From NCBI GenBank assembly GCA_018268935.1, contig JAFDVS010000027.1, forward strand, positions 1-64,000: DNA of 64,000 nt, written 5' to 3'. Source of the DNA: Acidobacteriota bacterium. Its GTDB lineage: Bacteria > Acidobacteriota > Terriglobia > Bryobacterales > Bryobacteraceae. The notes under the pieces are model-generated. The model had not been told where the DNA came from and ran no database searches. It worked only from the letters and a program-made list of their open reading frames with translations. The stretch's first letter is position 1. Each line of letters opens with the position of its first letter. The position numbers and the translations under genes were made by a program. Positions 17,964-27,181 of the stretch are shown one piece after another.

Positions 17964-18500
17964 TCACTTCTCCTGTGGGTCCTGGTAGCAGGCGAGCATC
18001 AGACGGTACGTTTCCGTCTCGCGCTTTCGGGAAGACTCCTTGGCGCCGTACTTGCGCCCCAGTGTCTGGAAAAGCTTCTGCACGTCATGGAGAAACTCCT
18101 CACGCAGTGATGGATCGCTTAACTCCAGGTGCATGGACAGGCCGAGGCTGGCAGGCGCCGATTTGTGGGACGCGAGCTTGGCGACGTCTTCCTGCAGATC
18201 CTCGGCGAGACTCAGCAGGTAGCCGAGGCTCATCTCACTGGAGGCGCGGGGCACTCCGATTCTTCCCACCAGCTTCGCCGACAGCCAGTAGGAAGCGGCA
18301 CGCGCCTGGTAGATTCCTTCCACGGTGCCTCGGACAGGGCGCTCGTCGATGCGATCCACCAGCCCGGCCTCGTGCAGGATACGCATGTGGTAGTTCACCT
18401 GCTGCGTGGGAACACCGAGCTGCTGCGCCAGATCGGGGCACGTGCTGGGCCCGGCCATGCGCTTCAGCAAATCGAGGCGTTGGTCAAGAACTTTTTCCAC
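17964..18500 (-). CDS. ArsR/HTH_20-type winged-helix regulator
   Basis: The N-terminal part holds a winged helix: LDLLKRMAGPSTCPDLAQQLGVPTQQ, then VNYHMRILHEAGLVD. The rest (about 110 residues) is a helical ligand or dimer domain. The start is uncertain. I use the GTG before EKVLDQ; an ATG 20 codons upstream is in frame but overlaps the first codon of the divergent FG-GAP gene and lacks a ribosome site. The gene ends one base before the SRPBCC gene and contains that gene's AGGAG site. ArsR-AHSA1 pairs are often self-regulated. Confidence 0.8.
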   Translation of the reverse strand: MEKVLDQRLDLLKRMAGPSTCPDLAQQLGVPTQQVNYHMRILHEAGLVDRIDERPVRGTVEGIYQARAASYWLSAKLVGRIGVPRASSEMSLGYLLSLAEDLQEDVAKLASHKSAPASLGLSMHLELSDPSLREEFLHDVQKLFQTLGRKYGAKESSRKRETETYRLMLACYQDPQEK

Positions 18501-18558
18501 TCCACCCGATGCGCGAACTCCCCCACCGATTCCCCTATCCAGTAAGGAGGAGAAAAAC

Positions 18559-19602
18559 ATGATTCGTTTGACAATACTCGGAGGGTTGGCGGGATTGGTA
18601 CTGAGCGCCGGGCCCATTATCGTGGCGGGCCCGGATGCCGGCGCCCCGCCGCAGGTGAATGTGTTCCGCCGGGACACACTGGAGCAATTGGGATTCTTCG
18701 CCGCTTATCCCACCAGCATGCTGGGCGGTGTACGCGTGGCAGTGGGCGATATCAACTCGGACGGTTGGGCCGACATCATTACCGCGCCCGGCTCGGGAAC
18801 CAGTGAAGTGCGGGTGTTTGACGGCAGCGCAGTGGCTGCGGGCGGGGCAACGCCTTCCTTGCTGCGTTCCTTTGATGCGTATCCCGGATTCACTGGTGGA
18901 GTCTTCGTGGCTGCGGGTGATGTGGATGGCGACAAGGTGCCCGACATCATTACGGGGCTTGGAGCCGGAGCCAGTCCCCATGTTAAGGTCTTCAGCGCAT
19001 CGAGCGGCGATCCGCTGTACAGCTTTGATGCCTACGATCCGCAATTCACGGGCGGTGTGCATGTGGCGGCAGGCGATGTCAATGGAGACGGCAGGGATGA
19101 CATCATCACAGGAGCGGAAGTAACGGGGCACGTAAAGGTCTTCGATGGCGCCAATGGCTCAACCCTGCGGGATTTCTTCGCATACGGGCCAACCTACAAC
19201 GGAGGCGTTCGCGTCGGCGCCGGGGACGTGAATGGCGATGGGTTTGACGACATTATCACCGGGACCGGAGTAGGTAATGGCCACGTGAGAGTGTTTGATG
19301 GGAAGACAATGGTCGTGCTCGGTTCGTTCAATGCGTTTGGGGATGGGTTCACCGGAGGTGTCTATGTCGCGGGTGGCTCCGTGATTGTCAGCGCAGGGGC
19401 CGGCATCGGCTCAATGACGCAGATCTACGATGCACTCGATGGCTCAGCGCCGCGGAGTTTCTCCCCCTACGGCGGGTTCACGGGCGGCGTGTTCGTTGCC
19501 GCAAGTGAAGATGTCCCGGAGCCAGAGACGTGGTTCCTGTTCAGCGCCGGGTTCGCGTTCCTTTGGATCGCGGCGGTGCTGAGACCTCGACGGCGGCGCT
19601 GA
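18559..19602 (+). CDS. FG-GAP/VCBS-type repeat protein with PEP-CTERM sorting signal
   Basis: A 347-residue exported protein. A very good ribosome site (AAGGAGGAG) lies 7 bases before the ATG, which decides the start. After the signal peptide there are about six repeats of the type GGVRVAVGDINSDGWADIITAPG, each with a DxNxDGxxD calcium-binding loop, forming an integrin-like propeller. The C-terminus is a textbook PEP-CTERM tail: VPEPETW, a hydrophobic helix and RPRRRR. Such proteins are processed by an exosortase and linked to exopolysaccharide; no exosortase gene is in the window. Confidence 0.9.
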   Translation: MIRLTILGGLAGLVLSAGPIIVAGPDAGAPPQVNVFRRDTLEQLGFFAAYPTSMLGGVRVAVGDINSDGWADIITAPGSGTSEVRVFDGSAVAAGGATPSLLRSFDAYPGFTGGVFVAAGDVDGDKVPDIITGLGAGASPHVKVFSASSGDPLYSFDAYDPQFTGGVHVAAGDVNGDGRDDIITGAEVTGHVKVFDGANGSTLRDFFAYGPTYNGGVRVGAGDVNGDGFDDIITGTGVGNGHVRVFDGKTMVVLGSFNAFGDGFTGGVYVAGGSVIVSAGAGIGSMTQIYDALDGSAPRSFSPYGGFTGGVFVAASEDVPEPETWFLFSAGFAFLWIAAVLRPRRRR

Positions 19603-19656
19603 GTTCAATCCTTCGTCTGTGGCGGGAGTGGTCTGCAGTGAGAGATTCTGTTAGCA

Positions 19657-20376
19657 ATGCCGGAGACGATGCTGCGGGTGCGAAACGTCCAAAAGAGATT
19701 CGGGCAGGCCTTTGCGCTCAAGGATGTCTCGTTTGAGATTCGCGATGGTGAGGTGCTGGGGCTGATCGGGCCGAATGGCGCCGGCAAGTCCACCTTGCTC
19801 GAATGCATGGCGGGGCAACTGCCCATGGACGGCGGCGCTGTCCTGAACGGGGACGGCCGGCCGGTGATCGCGGCAGACACTCTATTCTATGTCCCCGATG
19901 GGATTACGCCGTGGGCAGCGCAACGGGTGAGCTGGCTGCTGGACTTTTTCATCGGCTACTTTGCCGGCCGCGCCGAATTACGCGATTCGGTGGTGGAGCA
20001 ACTGGAACTGTCGTCCTTTCTGCGGCAGTCGTTGGGTACGTTATCCAAGGGGCAGCGGAAGCGGGTGCTAGTAGCGATGGGGCTGCTTGCGCCTCAGCCT
20101 GTGTTGATGATTGACGAACCGTTGGACGGACTCGATCTGAAACAGATGCAGGAATTAGCGCGTGTGCTGCGCGCGCATGCCTCGCTCGGCCGCACGCTGT
20201 TCCTGTCCATTCACCAGATTAGCGATGCCGCCCGCTTCTGCGACCGCTTTGTGCTGCTGAGCGGTGGCCGCGTGTGCGGCGAGGGTACCGTGAAGGAACT
20301 GGCGGAGATTGCCTCAGCGCGCGATGGCGCCAGGACGTTCGCCACTTTGGAAGAGGTATTCCTTGCCATCGCCTAA
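19657..20376 (+). CDS. ABC transporter ATP-binding protein
   Basis: A 239-residue ABC ATPase with Walker A GPNGAGKST (38-46), signature LSKGQRKR (about 130), Walker B VLMIDEP (about 150) and the switch His in SIHQ. The size and the LDLKQMQELARVLRAH segment fit exporters of the ABC-2 class. The next gene, one base downstream, encodes the membrane subunit, so together they form a two-gene transporter. Cargo unknown. Confidence 0.95.
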   Translation: MPETMLRVRNVQKRFGQAFALKDVSFEIRDGEVLGLIGPNGAGKSTLLECMAGQLPMDGGAVLNGDGRPVIAADTLFYVPDGITPWAAQRVSWLLDFFIGYFAGRAELRDSVVEQLELSSFLRQSLGTLSKGQRKRVLVAMGLLAPQPVLMIDEPLDGLDLKQMQELARVLRAHASLGRTLFLSIHQISDAARFCDRFVLLSGGRVCGEGTVKELAEIASARDGARTFATLEEVFLAIA

Positions 20377-20377
20377 C

Positions 20378-21706
20378 GTGCATCCATTCGTCTGGCTGCT
20401 GCGGAAAGAGTGCCGCGAATTGCTGGTGTCCCGGTCATGGTGGCTCCTGTTGTTCCTGATGGGGCCGCTGACGGGGATGCCATACCTCAGCGCCCTTCGA
20501 GCCTACGCCGAGATGTCGAAACAAGGCGGCACCGTGGCGGACGCGGGAGAGGTTCTGTCTCCGCTTACAGGCGTATGGGCTCCGGCATTCAGCGGATGCG
20601 AACTGGCGGGTGTGTTTCTGCTGCCGTTTGTCGCGATCCGGATCATCGGCGCGGACCGGCTCAGCGGCGCGGCGAAACTCGAGTTGCAGCGGCGCTCCTC
20701 GCCGGTATCACGAATTGCCGCCAAGGCGCTGGTGGCACTGGGCGGATGGCTGATTGCGATGGCGCCCGCCGGCTGCGCGCTGGCCTTGTGGAAGTACTAC
20801 GGCGGACTCCTGCACTGGCCAGAGGTTGGGTCGTTGTTCACAGGGCACATACTGAACGCGGGTCTGATGATCGCAGTGGCTGCGGCGGCGGCATCCGTGA
20901 CGGAACACCCGTCCACGGCCGCGGTAATGACGCTGGGTGTGACCGTCGGAACATGGATCGTGAACTTCTTTGCCGCTTTGCAGGGCGGCCTGTGGGAACG
21001 GGCCGCGGCGTTTACTCCAGCGGCGGTGGTGGGCGATTTTCAACGCGGATTGTTCCGGATGGACTCGACGCTGGTGGCGCTCGTGCTGGTTCTCACCGGG
21101 TTGGGTCTCGCCTCCATCTGGCAGTTCACGGGCGTGCGCCGCCTTGTGAATCTGGCTCGGTCGGCGGCATTGATTGTCACCGCCGTGGCCGCTATTGGGG
21201 GTGCTTCTCGCGTGCGTCTCGATTGGGATGTTTCCCAGAACAGGGCGAACTCATTCCCGCTAGCCGATGAGTTGGCGCTGCTCCGCATCCGCCAGCCGTT
21301 GCGGATCGTAGCAAGGCTGGCGCCCGAGGACCCGCGCCGCGCCGATCTGGAGCGCAACGCATTCGCTAAGTTGCGGCGGACTGTGCCGGACGTCGAGATC
21401 GCTTACCTCGCATCGACGTCGACAGGACTGTTTGAGCAGGCGGCCGAAGGCTACGGCGAAATTCAATACGACATGAACGGCCGATTGTTGTTGAGCAGGG
21501 CAACGTCGGTTGATGGTGTGCTGGAAGCGGTCTACGCGGTTTCCGGCACAGAGGCGGCAAAGAACGTACAGGAAGTCGTGTTTCGCGGACGCCCTCTGGT
21601 GATTGATCCTGCCGGAGGGAGCACGATATTCTATGTGCTAATACCGGGCTTCACTCTACTCTGTGGGGTTCTCGCACACAGGCATTTCACATGGCTACCA
21701 AAATGA
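20378..21706 (+). CDS. ABC-2-type permease with C-terminal GldG-like domain
   Basis: A 442-residue membrane protein. I start at the GTG one base after the ATPase stop (VHPFVWLLRKECREL); an in-frame TTG five codons upstream is possible. The first 290 residues have about six to seven hydrophobic helices. The remaining part is soluble and resembles the N-terminal part of the GldG/ABC_transp_aux family (LRIVARLAPEDPRRADLERNAF, then VEIAYLASTSTG), followed by a last membrane helix before the C-terminus. In gliding bacteria GldF and GldG are separate; here one chain seems to combine both parts. It overlaps the next gene by ATGA. Confidence 0.78.
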   Translation: MHPFVWLLRKECRELLVSRSWWLLLFLMGPLTGMPYLSALRAYAEMSKQGGTVADAGEVLSPLTGVWAPAFSGCELAGVFLLPFVAIRIIGADRLSGAAKLELQRRSSPVSRIAAKALVALGGWLIAMAPAGCALALWKYYGGLLHWPEVGSLFTGHILNAGLMIAVAAAAASVTEHPSTAAVMTLGVTVGTWIVNFFAALQGGLWERAAAFTPAAVVGDFQRGLFRMDSTLVALVLVLTGLGLASIWQFTGVRRLVNLARSAALIVTAVAAIGGASRVRLDWDVSQNRANSFPLADELALLRIRQPLRIVARLAPEDPRRADLERNAFAKLRRTVPDVEIAYLASTSTGLFEQAAEGYGEIQYDMNGRLLLSRATSVDGVLEAVYAVSGTEAAKNVQEVVFRGRPLVIDPAGGSTIFYVLIPGFTLLCGVLAHRHFTWLPK

Positions 21707-22479
21707 GAACACTTTTCCTGTTGTCACTATCTGCCGTCGTACTCACTGCGGCCGAGAAGAAGATCGATCTCACCAGGGAAAAGCCGGGCAAGGCCCCGGC
21801 CACTTTCACGCCGATGGTGGGAACCTGGCTGGTTGCTCAAGATGGCGGCGAAAAGGTGATCGTTGTGGATGGACGGCCGTGGATGGCAAGCAAAGACAAT
21901 CCCACCCGGCTCCTTCTGCAGAGCGCACGCAAGCTCTACGGCACCCGCAACGAAGAATTGATGGACAACGCCAAGCAATTCGCCTACTTTCCGGTGGCCG
22001 TGCTGAAAGGCGTGGAGAACTTCTCTAACGGCTCGATCACGGTGAAGTTCAAGACGATTGCCGGAGAAGCGGACCGCGCATCCGGCATTCTGTTCAACGT
22101 CAAACCGAATGGCGATTGGCTGGCCGTGCGGTTCAACGACACGGAGAGCAATCTCGCGTTCTGGGAGTTTCACAATGGGGTGCGGCGGAATCTCAAATTC
22201 AGTGACCGGGCAAAGCCCATTCCCCTCGATAAGGCGGCGTGGCACGAACTGAAACTGACCGTGGATGGTGCGAACCTGAAGGCCTACATCGACGGCAATC
22301 TGGGGCTGGAGTATGTATTGGGGAGCGAACCCGTGGCCGGCCGGCGCGGGCCTCCGCATGAAGATCTGTATCCGAAGAACAATCCCGTGCTGCGTCCGCC
22401 GGTGGCGGGCCGGATTGGCTTGTGGTCAAAGACCGACAGCACCAGCTATTTCAAGGATTACGTGGTTGACGTAAGGTGA
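21703..22479 (+). CDS. Exported LamG/DUF1080-like protein
   Basis: A 258-residue protein; the chosen ATG overlaps the permease stop (ATGA), and another ATG lies four codons upstream. A signal peptide (MRTLFLLSLSAVVLTAA) precedes a concanavalin-like beta sandwich: NGSITVKFKTIAGEADRASGILFN, WLAVRFNDTESNLAFWEF, and a GRIGLWSKTDSTSYFKDY C-terminal strand. This resembles DUF1080/3-keto-disaccharide hydrolase-like domains common in Acidobacteria and Planctomycetes. Translational coupling to the ABC transporter suggests a shared exported function, but its binding partner is unknown. Confidence 0.7.
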   Translation: MRTLFLLSLSAVVLTAAEKKIDLTREKPGKAPATFTPMVGTWLVAQDGGEKVIVVDGRPWMASKDNPTRLLLQSARKLYGTRNEELMDNAKQFAYFPVAVLKGVENFSNGSITVKFKTIAGEADRASGILFNVKPNGDWLAVRFNDTESNLAFWEFHNGVRRNLKFSDRAKPIPLDKAAWHELKLTVDGANLKAYIDGNLGLEYVLGSEPVAGRRGPPHEDLYPKNNPVLRPPVAGRIGLWSKTDSTSYFKDYVVDVR

Positions 22480-22509
22480 ATTCCGGGCTTCGCTGTGGTA
22501 CCCTCACAA

Positions 22510-22541
22510 GGAAGCGCGCCTTTGCTCTGGCGAGCGCTTCC
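22510..22541 (+). promoter_or_regulatory. Hairpin in the mreB leader
   Basis: GGAAGCGC (22510-22517) pairs perfectly with GCGCTTCC (22534-22541), and an inner GCC/GGC can extend it. It lies 22 bases before the mreB start codon and has no following T run, so a terminator is less likely than an RNA leader structure. Function not known. Confidence 0.35.
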
Positions 22542-22563
22542 CGCACCCGCGAAGTTTCACCCC

Positions 22564-23589
22564 ATGAATCTACGTTCTGTTTTTAGTTTGTTTTCCTCCG
22601 ATCTGGCGATCGATCTCGGCACGGCCAATACGCTGGTTTTCGCCAAGGGGAAGGGTATTGTTGTCAATGAGCCGTCGATCGTAGCGATCAACAAGAACAC
22701 CGGAGAGGTGGAAGCGGTCGGCAAGGAAGCGAAGGAGATGCTCGGACGCACCCCGGGCAACATTGTCGCCATCCGGCCGATGAAAGACGGTGTCATCGCC
22801 GATTTCAAAGTCACTGAGCGCATGCTCAATTACTTTATTCAGAAGGCGCACGGGCGCAAAATGATGGTGCATCCGCGCATCATCATCGGCGTACCCAGCG
22901 AGATCACACAGGTGGAAAAGCGCGCCGTCATTGACTCGGCATACCGTGCCAAGGCGAGCGAAGTGCACCTGGTGGAACAAGCCATGGTGGCCGCCATCGG
23001 CGCCGGATTGCCGATCACCGAACCATCGGGCAACATGGTGGTGGATATCGGCGGCGGCACTACCGACGTCGCCGTGATTTCGCTTTCCGGTATCGTCTAC
23101 TCCCGTTCGGTCCGCGTGGCGGGCAACGAAATGGACGATGCCATCATGCAGTACCTGAAGCGGAAATATAATCTGCTGGTGGGCGAACGCACCGCTGAGC
23201 AGGTGAAGGTGCAACTTGGCTCGGCGTATCCGCTTGATCGGCCCATCACCATGGAGATCAAGGGGCGAAACCTGATCGAGGGTGTGCCGCGCACCATCAC
23301 CATCGAGGACAGCGAAATTCGCGAGGCCCTTTCCGAATGCGTGGCCACCATCATGAACGCCATTCGCGTGGCTCTGGAGCGTACGCCGCCGGAACTCAGC
23401 GCCGACATCAGCGACCGCGGCATCGTCCTCACCGGTGGTGGAGCGATGATCAAAAATCTCGACCGCCGCATCCGTGAGGAAACTGGCCTGCCGGTTTCGA
23501 TTGCCGACGACCCGCTCGCCAGTGTGGTGCTGGGCACCGGCAAAATGTTAACCGATTTCAAGCTGTTGCGGCGCATTGCCATTGAGTAG
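22564..23589 (+). CDS. mreB: Rod-shape-determining protein MreB
   Basis: A 341-residue actin homologue. The N-terminal LAIDLGTANTLV phosphate loop, GxVIADFKVTERML, the DIGGGTTDVAVIS second phosphate motif and the GGGAMIKNLD adenosine motif are all in place. MreB forms membrane-bound filaments that guide lateral wall synthesis with MreC, MreD, PBP2 and RodA, all encoded next to it in the standard order. The start is the ATG of NLRSVFSLF; the longer open frame upstream lacks family similarity. Confidence 0.98.
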   Translation: MNLRSVFSLFSSDLAIDLGTANTLVFAKGKGIVVNEPSIVAINKNTGEVEAVGKEAKEMLGRTPGNIVAIRPMKDGVIADFKVTERMLNYFIQKAHGRKMMVHPRIIIGVPSEITQVEKRAVIDSAYRAKASEVHLVEQAMVAAIGAGLPITEPSGNMVVDIGGGTTDVAVISLSGIVYSRSVRVAGNEMDDAIMQYLKRKYNLLVGERTAEQVKVQLGSAYPLDRPITMEIKGRNLIEGVPRTITIEDSEIREALSECVATIMNAIRVALERTPPELSADISDRGIVLTGGGAMIKNLDRRIREETGLPVSIADDPLASVVLGTGKMLTDFKLLRRIAIE

Positions 23590-23636
23590 CGGCGGCTGCG
23601 GCGCGTTGGATCTGCCAAAATAGAAAGATTGGGCGT

Positions 23637-24743
23637 ATGGAATTCGTCCTCCACCGCTACCGCAACGTCACTGTGCTGCTTGTCGTCATTGCCGCGCAAT
23701 TAGTGTTGCTGGCCTACCAGGTGAAGAGCAATCAGGACATGCGGCTGATTCGCGTATGGTCCGTGACGGCGATTACTCCGGTGGCCAAACTGGTGGACAT
23801 GGTGCGTGGGGGAACGGTGGGATTCATCAAGGATTACTTCATCCTGCTCAGCGCCCGCGAGGAAAACCGGCGCCTGAAGGATGAACTCGACCGGCTCAAG
23901 CTTCAGAATCAATTCCTGCGCACGGAGCTATCCACCGCCGACCGGGCGAAGGCGCTGGCTGCGTTCCAACAACGAACTGCTTCGCGAACCCTGGGCGCCC
24001 GCATCATCGCCAACGCGACGGGAGCCAACTCAAAGGTGGTGTTCGTCGACCGGGGCGCATCCTCAGGCGTGCAGCCGGGCATGGCCGTCGTAACTCCCGA
24101 CGGAATCGTCGGAAAGGTGATTGCCGTGTATCCGACAGCCGCCCAGGTGATGCTCGTCACCGACCCCAGCTTTGCCGCCGGCGTGATGTCGGAAAAGTAC
24201 CGCGTACAGGGAACCGTGAAGGGGCAGGGGCATGGAACACTCAGCGTGGAATACGTTCCTACGGAGTTGAAAGTGGACGTAGGTGAGAAGTTCTACACCT
24301 CCGGCGATGACCGTATTTTTCCCAAGGGCTTTCCCGTGGGCGAAGTGAAGGTGGTGCGCCCCGGCCGGGCCTACAAAGAGATCTTCGTCACACCAAGCGG
24401 ATTTGCCCGCGGCCTGGAAGAGGTGCTGATCGTGATGGACGGTGTGCATCAGGTGCTTCCCGGTATGCAGCCGGAGAATGTGCCCTATCATGTGCTGCCC
24501 TCGCCAGGCGAAGCCTCGGCGGTGGAGCCGGCAGCCGATGCAACCAGAACCGATGCCGATGTCCTGCGCGAGCGCTATCGCAAAATGGGTGAGGCGCAGG
24601 GTGTGAGATTCGGCCAGGGCGGCAGGATTCCGGATTTCAATAGCGAGCCGGCGAAGCGGCCGGCTGCTCCGGCCGAGAACGGCCAAACTCCCGCGCAGCC
24701 GCCGGCCGCACAGACTCCCGCTCCACCTCCCGCGCAGCAATGA
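23637..24743 (+). CDS. mreC: Rod-shape-determining protein MreC
   Basis: A 368-residue protein with one N-terminal membrane helix (about 11-29), a coiled coil (about 60-105) and the two-barrel MreC core (LGARIIANATGANSKVVFVDRGASSGVQPGMAV through the GFPVGEV strand). The last 80 residues are Ala/Pro-rich and likely disordered, longer than in enteric MreC. It organises the elongasome in the periplasm and contacts PBP2. Its end overlaps mreD by ATGA. Confidence 0.95.
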   Translation: MEFVLHRYRNVTVLLVVIAAQLVLLAYQVKSNQDMRLIRVWSVTAITPVAKLVDMVRGGTVGFIKDYFILLSAREENRRLKDELDRLKLQNQFLRTELSTADRAKALAAFQQRTASRTLGARIIANATGANSKVVFVDRGASSGVQPGMAVVTPDGIVGKVIAVYPTAAQVMLVTDPSFAAGVMSEKYRVQGTVKGQGHGTLSVEYVPTELKVDVGEKFYTSGDDRIFPKGFPVGEVKVVRPGRAYKEIFVTPSGFARGLEEVLIVMDGVHQVLPGMQPENVPYHVLPSPGEASAVEPAADATRTDADVLRERYRKMGEAQGVRFGQGGRIPDFNSEPAKRPAAPAENGQTPAQPPAAQTPAPPPAQQ

Positions 24744-25273
24744 GCGAATACTCGGGCCGGCTGATTCCAGGGGCGCCTTCGAAGAGCCCCATCGCGCGAT
24801 TCCGGCTGGTGGTGTTGCTGGTGGCCCCGCTTCTGGCGATTCTATTCCAGGTCTATGTGGCCCGGTTTCTCGAAGTGCTCGCTTTTCTCGATCTGCCGCT
24901 TCTGGTGACGGTCTATTTCGCACTCATGCGCCGATCGCAGATTCAGGGGATGTTTCTCGGCTCGGCGATCGGGTTGGTGCAGGACTCCCTCAGCCACCAG
25001 CCGCTGGGAATGTTCGGGATTGTAAAGACACTGGTGGGCTACTTCAGCGCGTCGATGAGCAACCGGTTCGATGTGGAGAACACCGCCATCCGCTTCATCC
25101 TCGGTTTCTTCTTCTACTTCTTCCACCAGTTTCTCTATTGGGTGCTGGTGCGGGCACTGCTGGGCCAGCCGGGAGATTTCCATCCGCAGCGGGAATTGCT
25201 GCTGGCCTTGTTGAACGCTGTGGTGGCTGTGCCGTTATTCCGATTGTTGGATAGACTAAGGGAGAGAAGCTGA
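24740..25273 (+). CDS. mreD: Rod-shape-determining protein MreD
   Basis: A 177-residue polytopic protein with five to six predicted membrane helices and the family region YFALMRRSQIQGMFLGSAIGLVQDSL. It starts within the mreC stop codon and ends 15 bases before the PBP2 gene. MreD is an integral part of the elongasome; no catalytic residues are expected. Confidence 0.92.
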   Translation: MSEYSGRLIPGAPSKSPIARFRLVVLLVAPLLAILFQVYVARFLEVLAFLDLPLLVTVYFALMRRSQIQGMFLGSAIGLVQDSLSHQPLGMFGIVKTLVGYFSASMSNRFDVENTAIRFILGFFFYFFHQFLYWVLVRALLGQPGDFHPQRELLLALLNAVVAVPLFRLLDRLRERS

Positions 25274-25288
25274 GACCTTCCGGAAGCC

Positions 25289-27178
25289 GTGGCTGTTACT
25301 CCATCTGAACAAGAGCAGGAAAAGCGACTCGACGCGGAACGCATCCTTCGCGAGGATACGAACTTTGCGGCCGGCAAGGTCGTGATTGTCCAATATGCGA
25401 TCTTCGCCGTTTCGCTGTTTCTGGCGGCCAATTTCTACTTCCTCCAGATTGAGAACGAGAGTTACTACCGCGAAGCGGCCGAGCGAAACCGCATCAAGAG
25501 CCTGCCGGTGCTCGCTCCGCGGGGCAAGATCCTCGATCGCGATGGACGCGTCATCGTCGACAATCATCTCTCCTTCAGCCTGTTGCTTTCGCGCGAAACG
25601 CTGCGGCCGGAGCACATCAAGGCCATTGCCGGCGGGCTTGATCTGGATGTGGAAGAGCTTGAAGCCAAGCTCAAACGCTATGACCGTACCCGGCCGAAAT
25701 ACGAGCCGGTGAAGATCAAGGAAGAACTCACCCCGGCCGACATCGCTTTCGTCGAATCGCACCGCGATCCGGAGACTTTTCCTGAAATGGAACTGGTTCA
25801 GTCGCACACGCGCGAGTATCCGGCCGAAGCCGTGGCGGCCCATGTCATCGGGTACGTGGGTGAAATCAACGATGCCGAACTGAACAACGCCGAATTCGCC
25901 CGCTACAAACCCGGCGACGTCATTGGCAAGGCAGGCGTGGAACGGCAGTACAACGACATGCTGTCGGGCGCCGACGGGCAACGTCAGGTGGTGGTGGACA
26001 ATCGCGGCTATGAGCGCGAAGTGATCGGCTACAAGGCCGCCGTGCCGGGTCAGAACCTGCAGTTGACACTCGACCTGGATCTGCAGATTGTTGCGGAACT
26101 GGCGATGGAAGGCCGTCGCGGCGCGGTTGTGGCGATCGATCCGCGCAACGGCGAAGTGCTCGCCATGGTGAGCAGGCCTTCTTATGATCCGAACAAAATG
26201 TCGTCGCGCATCAGCGGCAAGGAATGGCGCGATTTGTTGAACGATCCGGAAAAGCCACTCTTCAATCGTTCGATTCAAGCCCAATGGGCGCCTGGCTCCA
26301 CGTTCAAGCCGCTGGTAGCGCTGGCGGCGTTGGAAACGGGCACAGTGGATACCGACTATTCGGTGTCGTGCGCCGGTGCGGCCACCTGGTATGGGCGGCC
26401 GTTCAAATGCCACAAACGAGGCGGGCATGGCTCGATGCAGATGAACCGCGCCATCGCCGGCAGTTGCGACGTGTACTTCTACAGCGTCGGCAACAAATTG
26501 GGCATCGACAACATCGCCAGATTCGCTGAGATGGCCGGCCTCGGCGCCAAGACGGGAATTGATTTGCCATACGAAGCCTCCGGCACCGTGCCATCCACCC
26601 AATGGAAGATGCGCACGCAGCGGCAGAAGTGGTATGCCGGTGAAACCATTTCCGTCTCCATCGGCCAGGGCGCGCTCACTGTAACTCCCCTGCAACTCGC
26701 GCATGCCATCGGCGGGATGGCCGTCGGTGGCGTGTGGCACCGTCCCCACATGGTAAAAGGCGCGGTGCCGAAGGAATCTGCCCGCAAAGCAGAACTGAAC
26801 ATCGACAATGTGCTGAAGGTGGTGGGCGGCATGTACAACGTGGTGAACGGCGGCGGTACGGCCGGCAACTCGCGGCTGCCCGGCATCGAGCTCTGCGGCA
26901 AAACCGGTACGGCGCAGCTGGCTTCGAACGATTTTCTCAAAGCGGCCAAACTCGGCAAGGAGTTCGCCGACAACGCCTGGTTTGTGGGCTTTGCTCCGCG
27001 TGAAGCTCCCGAGATTGTGGTGGCCGCCCTGTTTGAAAACGGCGAACACGGCGACCGGGCAGCCCCCATCGTTCGCGACGTGGTGAAATCGTACTTCGAC
27101 AAGAAGCGGCGCCTGGAGGGAAATCGGAAAGTGCTGGCGATGCAGCAGATCATCCAAACGCCAAAGGGAGTGGAGTAA
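25289..27178 (+). CDS. mrdA: Penicillin-binding protein 2 (peptidoglycan transpeptidase)
   Basis: A 629-residue class B PBP starting at GTG. One membrane helix (about 30-52) is followed by the dimer/pedestal domain with PRGKILDRDGRVI, then the transpeptidase domain: active-site PGSTFK (Ser about 336), SCD (about 392) as the SxN motif, and CGKTGTAQ (Lys about 537). All catalytic motifs are intact. It crosslinks lateral-wall peptidoglycan together with the RodA glycosyltransferase encoded 3 bases downstream. Confidence 0.97.
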   Translation: MAVTPSEQEQEKRLDAERILREDTNFAAGKVVIVQYAIFAVSLFLAANFYFLQIENESYYREAAERNRIKSLPVLAPRGKILDRDGRVIVDNHLSFSLLLSRETLRPEHIKAIAGGLDLDVEELEAKLKRYDRTRPKYEPVKIKEELTPADIAFVESHRDPETFPEMELVQSHTREYPAEAVAAHVIGYVGEINDAELNNAEFARYKPGDVIGKAGVERQYNDMLSGADGQRQVVVDNRGYEREVIGYKAAVPGQNLQLTLDLDLQIVAELAMEGRRGAVVAIDPRNGEVLAMVSRPSYDPNKMSSRISGKEWRDLLNDPEKPLFNRSIQAQWAPGSTFKPLVALAALETGTVDTDYSVSCAGAATWYGRPFKCHKRGGHGSMQMNRAIAGSCDVYFYSVGNKLGIDNIARFAEMAGLGAKTGIDLPYEASGTVPSTQWKMRTQRQKWYAGETISVSIGQGALTVTPLQLAHAIGGMAVGGVWHRPHMVKGAVPKESARKAELNIDNVLKVVGGMYNVVNGGGTAGNSRLPGIELCGKTGTAQLASNDFLKAAKLGKEFADNAWFVGFAPREAPEIVVAALFENGEHGDRAAPIVRDVVKSYFDKKRRLEGNRKVLAMQQIIQTPKGVE

Positions 27179-27181
27179 GCG

